From NCBI GenBank assembly GCA_965644295.1, contig CBFFRP010000069.1, forward strand, positions 186,001 through 250,000: DNA of 64,000 nt, given 5' to 3'. This document shows positions 43,447-55,281 of the stretch, in pieces. Within the stretch, counting starts at the first letter, position 1. Each line of letters begins with the position of its first letter. The DNA comes from Paraphysomonas bandaiensis. Taxonomy: Eukaryota; Chrysophyceae. The position numbers and the translations under genes are program-made. Below the pieces are notes generated by a model. It did no database searches and was not told the DNA's origin. It saw only the letters and a program-made list of their open reading frames with translations.

Positions 43447-46400
43447 TCAATTGACCTTAGCCATATCAGGGCCTCCATAGATATGCCTGATGGAGACCTT
43501 ATCTGAACTGGGGGAAGACCTGGGCCCAATGGGTGTAGAAATCATGGTCACATAAGCTGATACAGGTGACGGTGCAGAGGAAGAAAATTGCTCTGGTATA
43601 GATGGAAGCTAATTTGACCTACTATGAGTTCATGTATAAAAAGGACTACTTGTAGCTACCTGTTTTGGCCCACATGACATAAAGTATCCTAGTATAGTTG
43701 ATGGTCGCAGTGACCGTGCATAAGGGAGACTGCATATAGTTGTACTAGGAGCCGGGACAAGGCAACTGCTATCTTCCCCAAATACCGCTGCATTATCTGC
43801 TATTTCCCCGTTCGACGAAAATGATTTTACGGACACCACTGGATCGAAAATCAATCGCCGGAAAGATCTAAAGCAAGTTTCAAAGATGTTCAGTACAAAA
43901 TGTACGACACTACCTGACTTCCTGAAGAGAAGGGCCTGTATTCGGCTTTGTAGTGAACACCGTTGATATTATACCAGTCACCATCATATCAAGTGCTGAT
44001 ATCTCAGAAGCCGTCAATAAACGAGACTGCTCGTTGACAGGTCGTCGAAGACAAGCCACACTAGTATACACCGATAATACTCTTGAGCAGAGCTCCTCCA
44101 CGGCAGCAAGAACTGGGTTTTCATATAACTACCTCTCTACATAGAAGAAAAGTCAACCTACCTGGTGGTGTTCGCGGAAGTTGCAGCAGGTGGACATCCA
44201 TGGCGAGAGGCAACTGCGCAACCACTGTATCTACGGCTCTGCAAATTCACTGCTAAAATACAAGCATCGATGGATAGTACGTGACAGTATACCTTGAACA
44301 ACCTGTGGCTGGCGAAGAAGACATTCCGTTACGAGTTGACTGAGTGCTACTGGTCGGAGCGGCAACGCCTTCTCTTAAGAGACCAACTAAAATATCTCTG
44401 TGGATATATACAGTTGAAATAATGCCAAACGGCCTTAGTTTGTATCTACCTGAAGTGATCTGCCAACCCCGCCACCAGCGGCCACAGTATCTATACCATA
44501 TATACTTGTCAATAACCTATGGGGGTGATATATGTAACAATCACCTGCTCCGCCAATTCATCGGCCATCTGAATACTCTTTGATATAAAAGAATCTAACT
44601 CTGCCATTATACAAATATTATTATTTGACTACTGGTCAAACATATGTTCACACCTTGGTCGTGGCCAGCAGCTGATGAGTGTAGGTTCTGGCGCCCGGAG
44701 TCGGCATATAAAGGCGCCGCAGTGGCCCCCGGTAGATCACGAGTTGACTTCTCGATCTAACGACGAAACAAGTCGTAAGGCTTCGTAATGTACACTCCTG
44801 ACACTCTCACCTGACCACTCATTTTGTGAATAGCATCCCGCAATTGTGATACCAAAACAATCAGCTCAGAGTTGTGCTCCTAATGCACCCACATTACACA
44901 AACCAAATGGACATAGGAAAGCTGATTGTATCATCTCATCACACCTGCTGACCAGTCTTCATATATTGCCCGTTCTGAAATACTACTCGCAACGAATCCG
45001 GGCCTATTACCAAAACATAATCAACAGCCAAAGATAGATATAAAAAATACAAACCGACGCTCAACATGTTTTCAAGTTTCGTTGTAAAGAGCTGCACGGC
45101 CTTGATCGCCTCCCTGCCGAATAATAGATTTATTTGACCAGAAAACGATGTTCTAGTACATCTTACTCTACCTTGTGAGCATACGCACCAGGCTTCGATC
45201 CCTACAAACACATTATACAGTCAATTCATTCACAGTACCTCATTACTTGATATTCTCACCCCTCAAGTATGGCCACTACTACTTCATCCTGAATGGCCTT
45301 GACGAGGGTCATTAAGTCTCGTTTCGACGGTACGGCAGCGATATATCCCTCTATCTCCGGAAACATCTGCCCCATCGGTAAGAAATATAACATTTAATAT
45401 TTGGTAAAAGACTATGCCTGGAGCACTGGTGCATTCATTCTATTCAATGCAGAGGCAAGATACCGGTCTCTCATTGGCGCGAGAGCTCCAAGCAAGCCCG
45501 TCTCCTGTTCTCTCAACCCAGCAGGGGTACGGGATCCATCTATTTCTCCTTCAGTGGATACTTTTCCCGTAGTCCCAGTATCTGCCACACGCACTAAGTG
45601 GTGACCATTCCGTCTTCGTCCAAGAGTGCTGACACAAAATGGTGAGGAGATCGAAACCATACTCCCGAATAGTCCCGCATTATAACTTTTATTTCCACCA
45701 TAGGAATTGCTTTTAGTGCAGTCTGACTCCCTATCATCATCCATATCAGAATCTTCATCATCAGAAAGTGTATCACAAAGCATTCCTATGGATGCCAGTC
45801 CGCCGCCACGCCCAGGGTTATCTCTCACGGCCAGCGTCTGAAGATCTGTTATACATTCGAAAACTCGAAAATGACTACAGTCACCTTTATAGCAGTTAGG
45901 ACATCTAAGGCGCATCGTCGTAGACTGGGATAGGCACGCGGTGCGGCTGCAGGAAACGTCCGTACTTTGGACGCTACTACATCCTAAATTCAATGTTACT
46001 GCTGCTAAACACGGAGTATATATAGTCTATACATACCTGCAACGCCACAGATAAACGAGACCAAAATACATCCACCAGTCGACCAGAAGCTAACAAAGAC
46101 GGTGCAGTATCTGCGGAAAGGTCTCCCCCCGATCGCCTCAGTACATCAGAAAAGCGCTCGTGAGACACTGGATCCTCTTTTTTGGCGACCACCCTAATAA
46201 AGCAGAGCCGTATATCGTCACTCGTTAATAGAGAAAAAAAGTCGCAAACTCACCTCTGAAGGACGTGAATCTTGACCGCTTGCTCTTGCAAAGCAGAAGC
46301 CCAGTGATGACTCATTTCGCGCATAGCAACACGGAGCTGCGATGGGTTACTGAGGAGTTGCTTGGACGATACATGCATAGCCTTGCGCTAACACAACGTT

Positions 46401-47793
46401 ATATATCACATCATTATCAAATTGCCAAGAAATCACCTCTGATGAGGGTTTCTTCGATCGGTTTCCTACGGCTGCTGCACCGCTGCTATCGATGAGTTGC
46501 GTCATATCAAGGGCAGCAGAAGATATCTCCACTGTAGCCTTAACAGTCACATCTATTGCAAGGAGAACAATCTCAGGAAGACTCTGAAGATTGAAAAACA
46601 CTTGAAGACACTCTGCCACCGCGGCTTGATTCTGATCCTGAAGGGAGGACAACAAGCGACTCTGGGCCGCGTTACGTACTCGCTCTCCAAATACCTTAAT
46701 TTTTTCAACTTCAGATGCCACCAATTTCAGGGATGCCAATTGAGGCACACGTAACAGAGATTCTAGATCATTAACAGTTTTGGCGACTGAAGCCAGTTGT
46801 CTGAGATCTGATCCATAAATTCATGAAAAAGCAATACAAGACAACATATTGCAATGTTACCTTGTTTGTTGTCTAATGAGACGTGATAGTCTAATTGTGC
46901 TTTAGAATGCATAAACTGTCGTAATTGTCTCAATAATACACTCGTTTCATGAATCCTTTCGAGCTCCAGAGTTCTGCTCTTAACTAACTCGTAGGAGTCT
47001 AATGTCTATACAACAAAAACAACATAAATATGCAATCACGTATATATAACATAACATACACTATATAATCAAATAACTTGACAATACACCATCCAATCAC
47101 ATATATATAACATAACTACACAATCATATATATATATAACATAACTACACAGTCGTATACGTATATATAACACAACTACACACTATAGAGTCGTATATAA
47201 TCATATATAACATAACATAACTACACAATCATGTATATATATAACAACATAACTATACAGTCATATAAAGCATGACTATACAGTCGTATACGTATATATA
47301 ACACAACTATACAGCATAGAGCTATATATAATCATATATAACATAACATAACTACACAATCATGTATATATAGACACACTGTACCTCCCGCTGCATCTTA
47401 TCTACACTACCACGAAGTTTCATTGCAATTGATTCTAATCCTTGATATCTTTTTGCTAAAAATGCAACATCTTGCATACCAGACATTAAATCATGTTTAT
47501 GTTGGGAGATATATCCCTTAATCTCCTCATCTATCTGTACATATATATATATGAGGGTTAGATATGTATATATATGTATATATATGCATAGTTATGTATA
47601 GTAATATGAAGTTATATGAAGTTATATGAAGTACCTCTTCAATACATGTAGAAATTTCTAAGAAACTTTCTTCACTTCGATTTTCTTTTATAATATTTGT
47701 AACATAATTTTGTGCATTAAAATGTGAACTTAAAAATGGACGTAAACGTGGATCTTCTATACTAGCTCGACGAGATGAAGTTATAGTAGACAT
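43447..47793 (-). CDS. COG5: Conserved oligomeric Golgi complex subunit 5
   Basis: Subunit of the COG tethering complex for retrograde intra-Golgi vesicles. Twenty exons on the minus strand: 47635-47793, 47385-47534, 46861-47005, 46437-46807, 46254-46387, 46037-46193, 45418-45924, 45260-45366, 45172-45201, 45055-45113, 44945-44982, 44811-44864, 44654-44756, 44545-44600, 44450-44490, 44303-44397, 44162-44236, 43914-44112, 43660-43867 and 43447-43608. Phases agree throughout, 949 residues. The N-terminus RPFLSSHFNAQNYVTNII and the block VVAKKEDPVSHERF match COG5 (human KKRDPVSH) and fix the identity. VQLFTTKLENML and FRRLIF/YARSLRPSTILGYF fit later COG5 helices. Exon 7 carries an acidic, low-complexity insert (SDDEDSDMDDDRESD) absent from usual COG5. 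Its boundary at 45924 is the least certain. The intron 45367-45417 has a GC donor. Confidence 0.87.
47040..47380. repeat. Intronic AT-rich repeat in COG5 intron 2
   Basis: Imperfect repeats of TATATATAACATAACTACAC and CAATCATATATA, about ten copies, fill most of the 379-nt intron between exons 2 and 3. Other COG5 introns are far shorter. Confidence 0.75.
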
Positions 47794-47962
47794 TGAATAT
47801 ATGAAGAAGTATATGAAGAAGTTTATAGTATGTGAATTTGATGGATATGTTAGATGAAGTTATGTGTGTTGTTATCCTATAGAGTGTATATATACACAAG
47901 TCTACACACACATATCTATCTATACTACATCCACCTACATACTGCTGTACATGTCTACACTA

Positions 47963-48222
47963 TACATACATACATGCATACATACATACATACATACATA
48001 CATACATACATACATACATACATACATACATACATGCATACATACATACATACATACATACATACATACATACATACATACATACATACATACATACATA
48101 CATACATACATACATACATACATACATACATACATACATACATACATACATACATACATACATACATACATACATACATACATACATACATACATACATA
48201 CATACATACATACATACATACA

Positions 48223-48252
<30 letters not shown>
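47963..48252. repeat. (CATA)n microsatellite
   Basis: About 72 CATA units with two CATG variants near 47973 and 48033; on the minus strand it reads ATGT like the two longer arrays. Lies between the divergent COG5 and nucleotide-kinase starts. Confidence 0.98.
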
Positions 48253-48256
<4 letters not shown>

Positions 48257-48489
48257 CACTACACATATACTGCTGCAGAAATCAATAATACAATGCAATA
48301 TACAGTGCAATACATGATACTCTGCAGCAGATACGTATGCAATATGCTGTGGATATACACCATATAGATGTCCACTCTTGCTTGAACACAACCATTGCAA
48401 CCATAAATGGAAATCATCATACTGTCTTTCATTTCATGCAACATCATACTCTTTTCCCATTAAAACAAGTCTTAATTATACTATTTTCA

Positions 48490-49275
48490 ATGCAATTGCC
48501 TGTATATACTACTGCATTTATGCGACCATTCATAAGACCATCATTCACTTATACTAGAGCACATAGGAGATATGCACGTTACACTTCTACACTAACGACA
48601 CCTCGTATTTATTTTGTACTTGGTATGAAATTTTTGTAGCTGTAAGTGTTGTAATGTACAAGCAGGTGGGCCCGGATCAGGTAAAGGCACTCAGTCAGAG
48701 ATGATTCGAGATGAATACCACATGAGGCATTTATCTGCTGGTGAAATCCTTCGAAATGAAATGAAAACACAGTCACCTTACAGTAAAATTATTCGAAATG
48801 TTTTGGATAAAGGTGGTATAGTTCCTGCTGAGATAACAACAGCCCTACTGAAACAAGAAATATTGCGAGTGGGTTGCCCTCAACTTGTAATCGACGGCTT
48901 TCCCCGAAATATGGATAATTTGAGATGTTGGAAAAATGAAATGACTGGTGTGTGTGATATTGGGAAGGTTGTATTTATAGAATGTTCGGAGGAGGAAATG
49001 GAACGCCGCCTGCGTTGTCGAGGCAGAGAGGACGATACAGATGCTGTGATTAGGAATAGACTCGAGGGCTTCCGTCAGGAAACCCTTCCCGTAGTTGCAC
49101 ACCTGGATAACACTGGTGTGGTAAGTTACTCACTTGTTTGTGTAATATTTCTGATTAACTTTTGCAATGAATGGTCTTCTGTCTTTAGGTGGTTCGTGTT
49201 GACGGCAATAGGAGTAAAGATGAAGTATTTGCCTCTATAAAAAGTGCATTAGAGCCATGTATTGTATCTAACTAA
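48490..49275 (+). CDS. UMP-CMP/adenylate kinase family, possibly organelle-targeted
   Basis: Transfers phosphate between ATP and a nucleoside monophosphate. Exons 48490-48622, 48666-49120 and 49189-49275, GT-AG, in phase, 224 residues. The P-loop GGPGSGKGTQ spans the first junction, followed by HLSAGEILRNE, DGFPRN and a short LID (RCRGREDDTDAVIRNRL). The short LID and HLSAG favour UMP-CMP kinase over long-LID adenylate kinases. About 40 residues precede the P-loop strand and are rich in Arg/Ser/Thr without acidic residues (FIRPSFTYTRAHRRYARYTS), as in mitochondrial or plastid presequences. In-frame Met codons further upstream (for example 48436) could be used instead. Confidence 0.88.
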
Positions 49276-49716
49276 TCACTGCAGTTGTGAATATTTATTT
49301 CACTGGTGTAGAACCGTATTAAGTGCATTATACTACTATGAGTTCTTTATACTTAGACGACAGTCATCTACTTAAGGGATGCAAACCACGTCTAGGGAAT
49401 AGAATTTTGTTTGCCCGAAAGTCTACCGCAGTATGCCCAACTATATATATAATAAAATATTGACGACGCGTAGTAAACGACTTTGGATTAATGATTACTA
49501 CTTGATCTTATTTAACAACTATTAAACAGTAAGTTTGTAACGCTGCAAACGAAAGACCAATAGGTCGTCATTATTTATATCCTCAACAATCCAAATGCAA
49601 TTCATCTTTATCATCACCACCGACATGGATTGAGAGTGACATGATATATATATGAATGACGTGTTTCAGGACACATAAAAATGTATAATGACATACACAG
49701 CGCTATATGAATTACG
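49276..49716. other. Spacer between the kinase gene and the nested copia elements
   Basis: Nothing recognised. Ends at the GAAAA target-site duplication (49717-49721) of the first copia element. Confidence 0.5.
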
Positions 49717-49721
49717 GAAAA

Positions 49722-50014
49722 TGTTGAGATCTGAAGATTCTATATACTTGCAATTGAGTGCAGTATTATGTGAGATGCAAGGATCGAAAGATATATATGT
49801 AATTAGTACATTATATTATGTAGTATGAAACTGAAGTAGAAGTGGATGACTATACAGGATACGATCACTGAGTGTGTGGTTTGTACACTATAGTAGTAAA
49901 TGAATGGTGTTGAACACATCGAACACAACTTAGGTTCTTTATCATGTAATGTTTATAATTTCATCTTATCAGTTGAGAATAGTAAACCTTAGCAAATAAT
50001 GTCAACTTCTGTTA
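49722..50014 (+). repeat. 5' LTR of copia element 1
   Basis: Starts TGTTGAGATC and ends CTTCTGTTA. It includes the gag start codon (49999) and five codons, because the 3' LTR copy also extends through ATGTCAACTTCTGTTA. Directly after it comes TGGTAGCGAATGC, the place and TGG start expected of a tRNA primer-binding site. Confidence 0.93.
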
Positions 50015-53000
50015 TGGTAGCGAATGCTAGTTGTAGGGATGGGGAAGATGACAAGAAGCTACGGTTTGACAAGAACCAAGCAGACTATTCAGCGAGAAAA
50101 ATCAAGATGCATCTAATGAAGAAAAACCGAAACCATCTTGGCTTGGAGGACCCGCCAGCCGGAGGAAGGAATTTAGAGTCATGGAGAGAGCGTAATGATA
50201 CCTGTGTTAGTACTATTTGGGAGGCTTGCGAGCATGACCCTGATGTGTTGGAGGTAGCCAATCAATATTTGGAGGGGAAGGCAATTTTACCTGCTGATGA
50301 TCCTGCTAAGGAGGTGTTATCCAGTGAGCTCCTTCAGACACTGGTTGATAGGTTTAGAGGCGAGATTGGGACTGTATTGGAGAAGACTACGGCAGAATAC
50401 CATTCGTTCAAAATAAGGCCGGGGGAAAAGGTGTCTGTTGGGGTAGATCGACTGAACGGTATAATCCAGAAGCTCATAAAATTGGGACAACCGCAGACAG
50501 AGGCAAGTAAATTAGCAAAGATAAAAGCAGCGCTGCAGATAGAGGAATTACATGATTTATGGATGTCGGTAGCGATGATGCCTAAAGCAACAACTACATT
50601 TGATTCGGTGAAAGAGGCTTGTGAAGAGTATGACGAGGCTATGACGCAGCTGAAGAAACTAAAGGGAGACAAATCTGAAGAGATCAATTTTACGGCGTCG
50701 AAGGAGCCAGTGGTTTGTTCATTTTGTCGGAAGAAGGGACATGTAGCAGCGAATTGTTATGCTAAGGAACGACAAAGAAAAATGGATAAGTTCAAAAGAA
50801 AAGGGAAGACAAAGGAAAAGGCTTCGAAGAGTGTGCAGCAGCCAGGATCAAAGGATTATACTGGTTGTCATATCTGTGGAGATTTTAGTCATAAAGCCCG
50901 ACAGTGCAAGTCGAAAAAACGGAAGAACATAAAAAACCCGGATAATGAGAATCCTCGAAAATCGAACAGGAAATTCGAGACAGAATGGAAGAAATACGTC
51001 AACGACGGAGAGTCGTCGGATGATGAAGCGAATATGTTTGGAGAAGAGGTTTTGCTATCGGTGGATACGTCGGAAGAACCTCGTGTATATCTGGACAGTT
51101 GTGCAAGTAAAAGACTGTTTATAGTAAAGGATAAAATTGCACTGGAGTCATTTACTCCTGAGTTTGGGGCAATCCAACTAACTAGAAAGGGTTCTCAATT
51201 GGAGACACAGGGGGCTGGTACATTCGGGGAATGGAGAGACATCAGAGTTAGTGAAGAAGCGGTGAAGAACATTGTGTCAGGAGGAATGCTGAGATCAATG
51301 GGATACGGATTACAACTGCTTCGAAAGCCTAAAATCGTGGAATTGGACTCTGGAAACGAGGTGTTGACTGGAGAGTACGATGAGCATGGAGGAATGCCGT
51401 ATGTGGACTTGATGGAGGTGTTAAATCTGCCAAATGTGTCTATGTGCAATCAGATGGAGGAGGTAAATTTGTCGGATAATACAGGACAAGATGCGTTGGA
51501 TCGCTTACATGAGCGTACTGGACATGTCTCGAAATCGAAGTTATTAGAAGCTCACCGACACATGTTATTCAGAGGATCAGGACTACAACGACATCACCTT
51601 TCGAAGGCAAAGGAGAAGAGTTGCAAGAAACCCCTGTGTAAGTGGTGTGCCAAGGCGAAGATAACCAGGCATTCGTTCAAATCACGGGACAACGAAGAGC
51701 TAAGCGCAGTCAGGTTTCTGGAACGAGTGACAGCGGACATCTCAGTCTACCTCAATTGTGAATCCAGACAAGGGTATAAGTACGTGCTCCTATTTACGGA
51801 CTTAGCAACAAAAATGATATGGGAATATGGATTGAGGACTCGAAGCGGAGAGGAGGTATTCAAATGTCTACGACACTTGTGCGAGGTCCACTTAGTGAAG
51901 TACGAGGGGTGGAACCGTATAGTGGAGTATCATGCCGATGGAGGATCCGAACTTATTAGTCAGCAGATAAGAGAGTATCTGTTGCAGCGATATGGGACTC
52001 GGGTGTCACATACAACACGAGACACGCCAGAGCTCAACGCGGTGTCTGAGAGGAAATTCCGAACAATTGGGGAGATGACACTGACGATGTTGACGGCATC
52101 TGGACTTCCAAAGTCGTTCTGGTTTGATGCTTATCAAACTGCATGTTACATTGTGCGACGAATGCCAACTCGGACGTGGCAAGGATGGATGTCTCCATAT
52201 GAGTGTGTCCCAGGGGGGAGCGTTCCCAGCCTATCGTGGCTACGGAAATGGGGGTGCAAAGCATATGTGCTAACACCCAAGGCCGACAGGAGGAAGGACT
52301 GGGAGGACAAAGCAATGACAGGTTATTTCATAGGGTATCCAGCTGATCGAAAAGGATACAAGGTGCTAGTGTGGGGGACACCGTAGTACACTCTGTACAT
52401 GTATTATTTGATGAATCGGTACCTGAGAGGTCTCAGGATTATTATAGAGAGCTGGAGGAGGCTCAAGTGGCTATAGATCCCGAGGCTCGTCAACCGGGTG
52501 AGTTTGAGTATCTTATCGGAAAGCACCATGAGGATGGTGGTCTGCTATACAAGACTAACAGAGTGGTGATAAGGAAGGGACTTATTGTGGGATACCGGTC
52601 GTTGGTTACTGGTAACCAGGTTCAAGTGGAGGATAAAACTCCTATTCATATTGCTGACATCAAGAAGATGACAGAGGATCTTGCGCAGAGGGTGGTTAGG
52701 GCCAGAGTTACTGACAACCGTGACGGCGGTATCAGCGGAGTGGTGCCACAGCAGTCGGAAAGTGGGCAGGTGCAGCCCCAGGCTGACTCAGCATTACCTT
52801 CGGGGGAAGGGACCCCTGCCGAGAATCATCCGCACGGCAAACGCGCAAGAACTCCAAGGACGGTAACGAATGTGTCGGTGTTAGGACAAATCCATCATTT
52901 GAGTGATGAGAGTGATGTGAGTGACCTTTTACAGGAGGCAGACTCAGTGTGGATGTCAGCGGAAGAGTCGACAGTGCCTCAGACACATCGTGAGTCCTTG

Positions 53001-54603
53001 GAGAGTGCCGAGCACAGGGAGTGGAGACGAGCTCGCCGTGTAGAGCGAGAGGGTTTGGCGAAGCGAGATACCATGGAGGTGACTCGTATACCGGACGGAG
53101 TCGTCCCACTGCACTCCAAGTACGTCTATGGAAAGAAGTACGATAAGGAGGGAGAGGTCCGCCGATATAAGGCTCGTCTTGTAGCAATCGGTTGTGGACA
53201 GCAGTCGAGTGGTTGGGCGAACCATTTCGCACCCGTTGTTAAGGGGGTAACAGTGCGACTGTTAATCGCCATAGCTTTCGTGATGAACATGGTAATTCAT
53301 CAACTGGATGTGTCTAACGCATTTCTATATGCAGATATAGAGGGGGATGTATATATGAAGGCAACTCCGGACTTTCAGCTGCCTGAGGGGTACTGCTTTA
53401 AGTTGAAGAAGTCGTTATACGGGCTTCGGAGTTCCCCGCGGTCGTGGTGGAAAACATTGGATAAATTCATACGATCTATGCATTTTAAACCATGTGTATT
53501 AGACCCGTGTTTGTATTATCAGTATAAGGGCGATGAATTGATATTATTAACGATATATGTGGATGATATCCTAGTGTTAGGTCGTGATGTCAACATAGTG
53601 AAGGATATTAAAGCTCAACTGTGTGCCCGGTTTGATATGAAGGATATGGGCGAGATGGAACATTTTCTGAATGTTCGAGTCACAACTTAGAACGCCAGAG
53701 TATATTCGTCTTGACCAATCAGTATATGCGGCTAAGATCTTAGAAAAGTTTGAAAAGTATCTTGGGCCACCGCGAAAGGTACGGAAGAGTCCTCTACCGG
53801 CGGAAGCAATGGATTTAGTGGCAAAAGGGGCGCGGCATGAGCATACCGAGGAGGAACAGCTTATAGTAGATAACTTCCCATATCGGCCGCTGATAGGTGC
53901 ATTACTATATCTATCGATGAACACGAGGCCGGATATTGCCTATGCAGTGGGAGTACTGTCTCGGTTCAGTAATAAGGTGAATATTGAAGTATGCAAGCTA
54001 TTAACACATGTATGGCAATATATTCGTGGTTCTATTGACAAAGGGATTCAATATGGGAGTAGACGGTTCGACTTCCATATGTTTACTGACGCGGATTGGG
54101 CGGGAGATCAGCTCTCCAGGAAGTCCACGTCGGGGTACGTTGGGTTTGCAGCGGGAGGGCCTATAGTCTGGCAGTCCAAACTGCAGACGACAGTGGCAAC
54201 GTCAAGCATGCAGTCTGAGTATCAGTGTATTTACTCGGGTCTCCAAGAAGTGCTATGGGTTCGGGGGGTGACGGGTGAGATTAAGTTGAGGCTCATCAAA
54301 CCCACACCATTCTTCATCGACAGTCAGAGTGCCCAGGATTTGGCCGAAAACCCAGTGTTTCACAAGAAGTCGAAGCACATTGAGATTAAGTATCACATGG
54401 TGAGAGAGCACGCGGATCCCAATCAGTTCAATACGATTAAGTTAGTGCATGTGCATACATCGCAACAAGCAGCAGATATTTATACAAAGTCATTGGTTGG
54501 TTTATCATATATGGAGCAGAGAAAGAGAAATCTTGGAGAGAAAGTTAAGAGTTCCACTGAAGTGATTAATGAGGGACCAAGGGATAAAAGAAGGCGCAAG
54601 TAG
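49999..54603 (+). pseudogene. Gag-Pol of copia element 1, broken by two frameshifts
   Basis: Three overlapping frames, 49999-52386, 52371-53690 and 53671-54603, together cover a full copia polyprotein. The first has Gag with two zinc knuckles (CSFCRKKGHVAANC and CHICGDFSHKARQC). It then has a protease with YLDSCAS, the integrase zinc-binding region (HERTGHVSKSKLLEAHRH ... CKWCAKAK) and catalytic DDE parts (TADISVYL, YHADGGSELIS, TPELNAVSERK). The second has reverse transcriptase (HQLDVSNAFLYAD, YGLRSSPRSW, IYVDDIL). The third has RNase H (DADWAGDQLSRKSTSGY). By comparison with element 2, frame changes near 52370 and 53685 each break the polyprotein. Identical LTRs show the breaks are recent, or sequencing errors. 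Confidence 0.9.
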
Positions 54604-54729
54604 GTACTGAGTTTTTTAGACACAGAGGTTTAGACTTAGAGATGAGTCTATTTTACTGTCAAGAATTTTTTTATCTCAGGCATTCAATAGCTGGGAGGCG
54701 TCATAGTACAGCACTCAATTGAGGGGGAG

Positions 54730-54987
54730 TGTTGAGATCTGAAGATTCTATATACTTGCAATTGAGTGCAGTATTATGTGAGATGCAAGGATCGAAAGAT
54801 ATATATGTAATTAGTACATTATATTATGTAGTATGAAACTGAAGTAGAAGTGGATGACTATACAGGATACGATCACTGAGTGTGTGGTTTGTACACTATA
54901 GTAGTAAATGAATGGTGTTGAACACATCGAACACAACTTAGGTTCTTTATCATGTAATGTTTATAATTTCATCTTATCAGTTGAGAA
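54730..54987 (+). repeat. 3' LTR of copia element 1, 5' portion
   Basis: First 258 bp of the 3' LTR, ending in the GAGAA (54983-54987) that was duplicated when element 2 inserted. The remaining 35 bp are at 60500-60534. Confidence 0.93.
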
Positions 54988-55281
54988 TATTAGAATATGG
55001 ATCTTATTCTAGTATATTCAGTATGTCACTTCAAGACAATGTACGAGAATACAGTGAAATATAGTGATGTACAAATGCTGTGATGATATTGAGAAACTGA
55101 AATAGTTTGATCGTTCAAGATATGTTCAGTAACGAGAGGTTCGCATATGTAGGATATTATGCAGGGATTATAATGAGTTAGTGTTGGTTATCACAACTTC
55201 GTGTAAACGATACTAATAAATCTATCTAGTCTTACGACAAATTCTCTCTGTGATCTAGTGTAAAATGAGCGTTTCTCAACA
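54988..55281 (+). repeat. 5' LTR of copia element 2
   Basis: 294 bp, TATTAGAATA...TCTCAACA. Like that of element 1 it contains the gag ATG (55265) and the first codons, and is followed at once by TGGTAGCGAGCG. Confidence 0.93.

Noticed and set aside
47854-48400. Open frames through the CATA array on both strands
   Set aside because: Same reason: repeat-driven frames in a divergent promoter gap.
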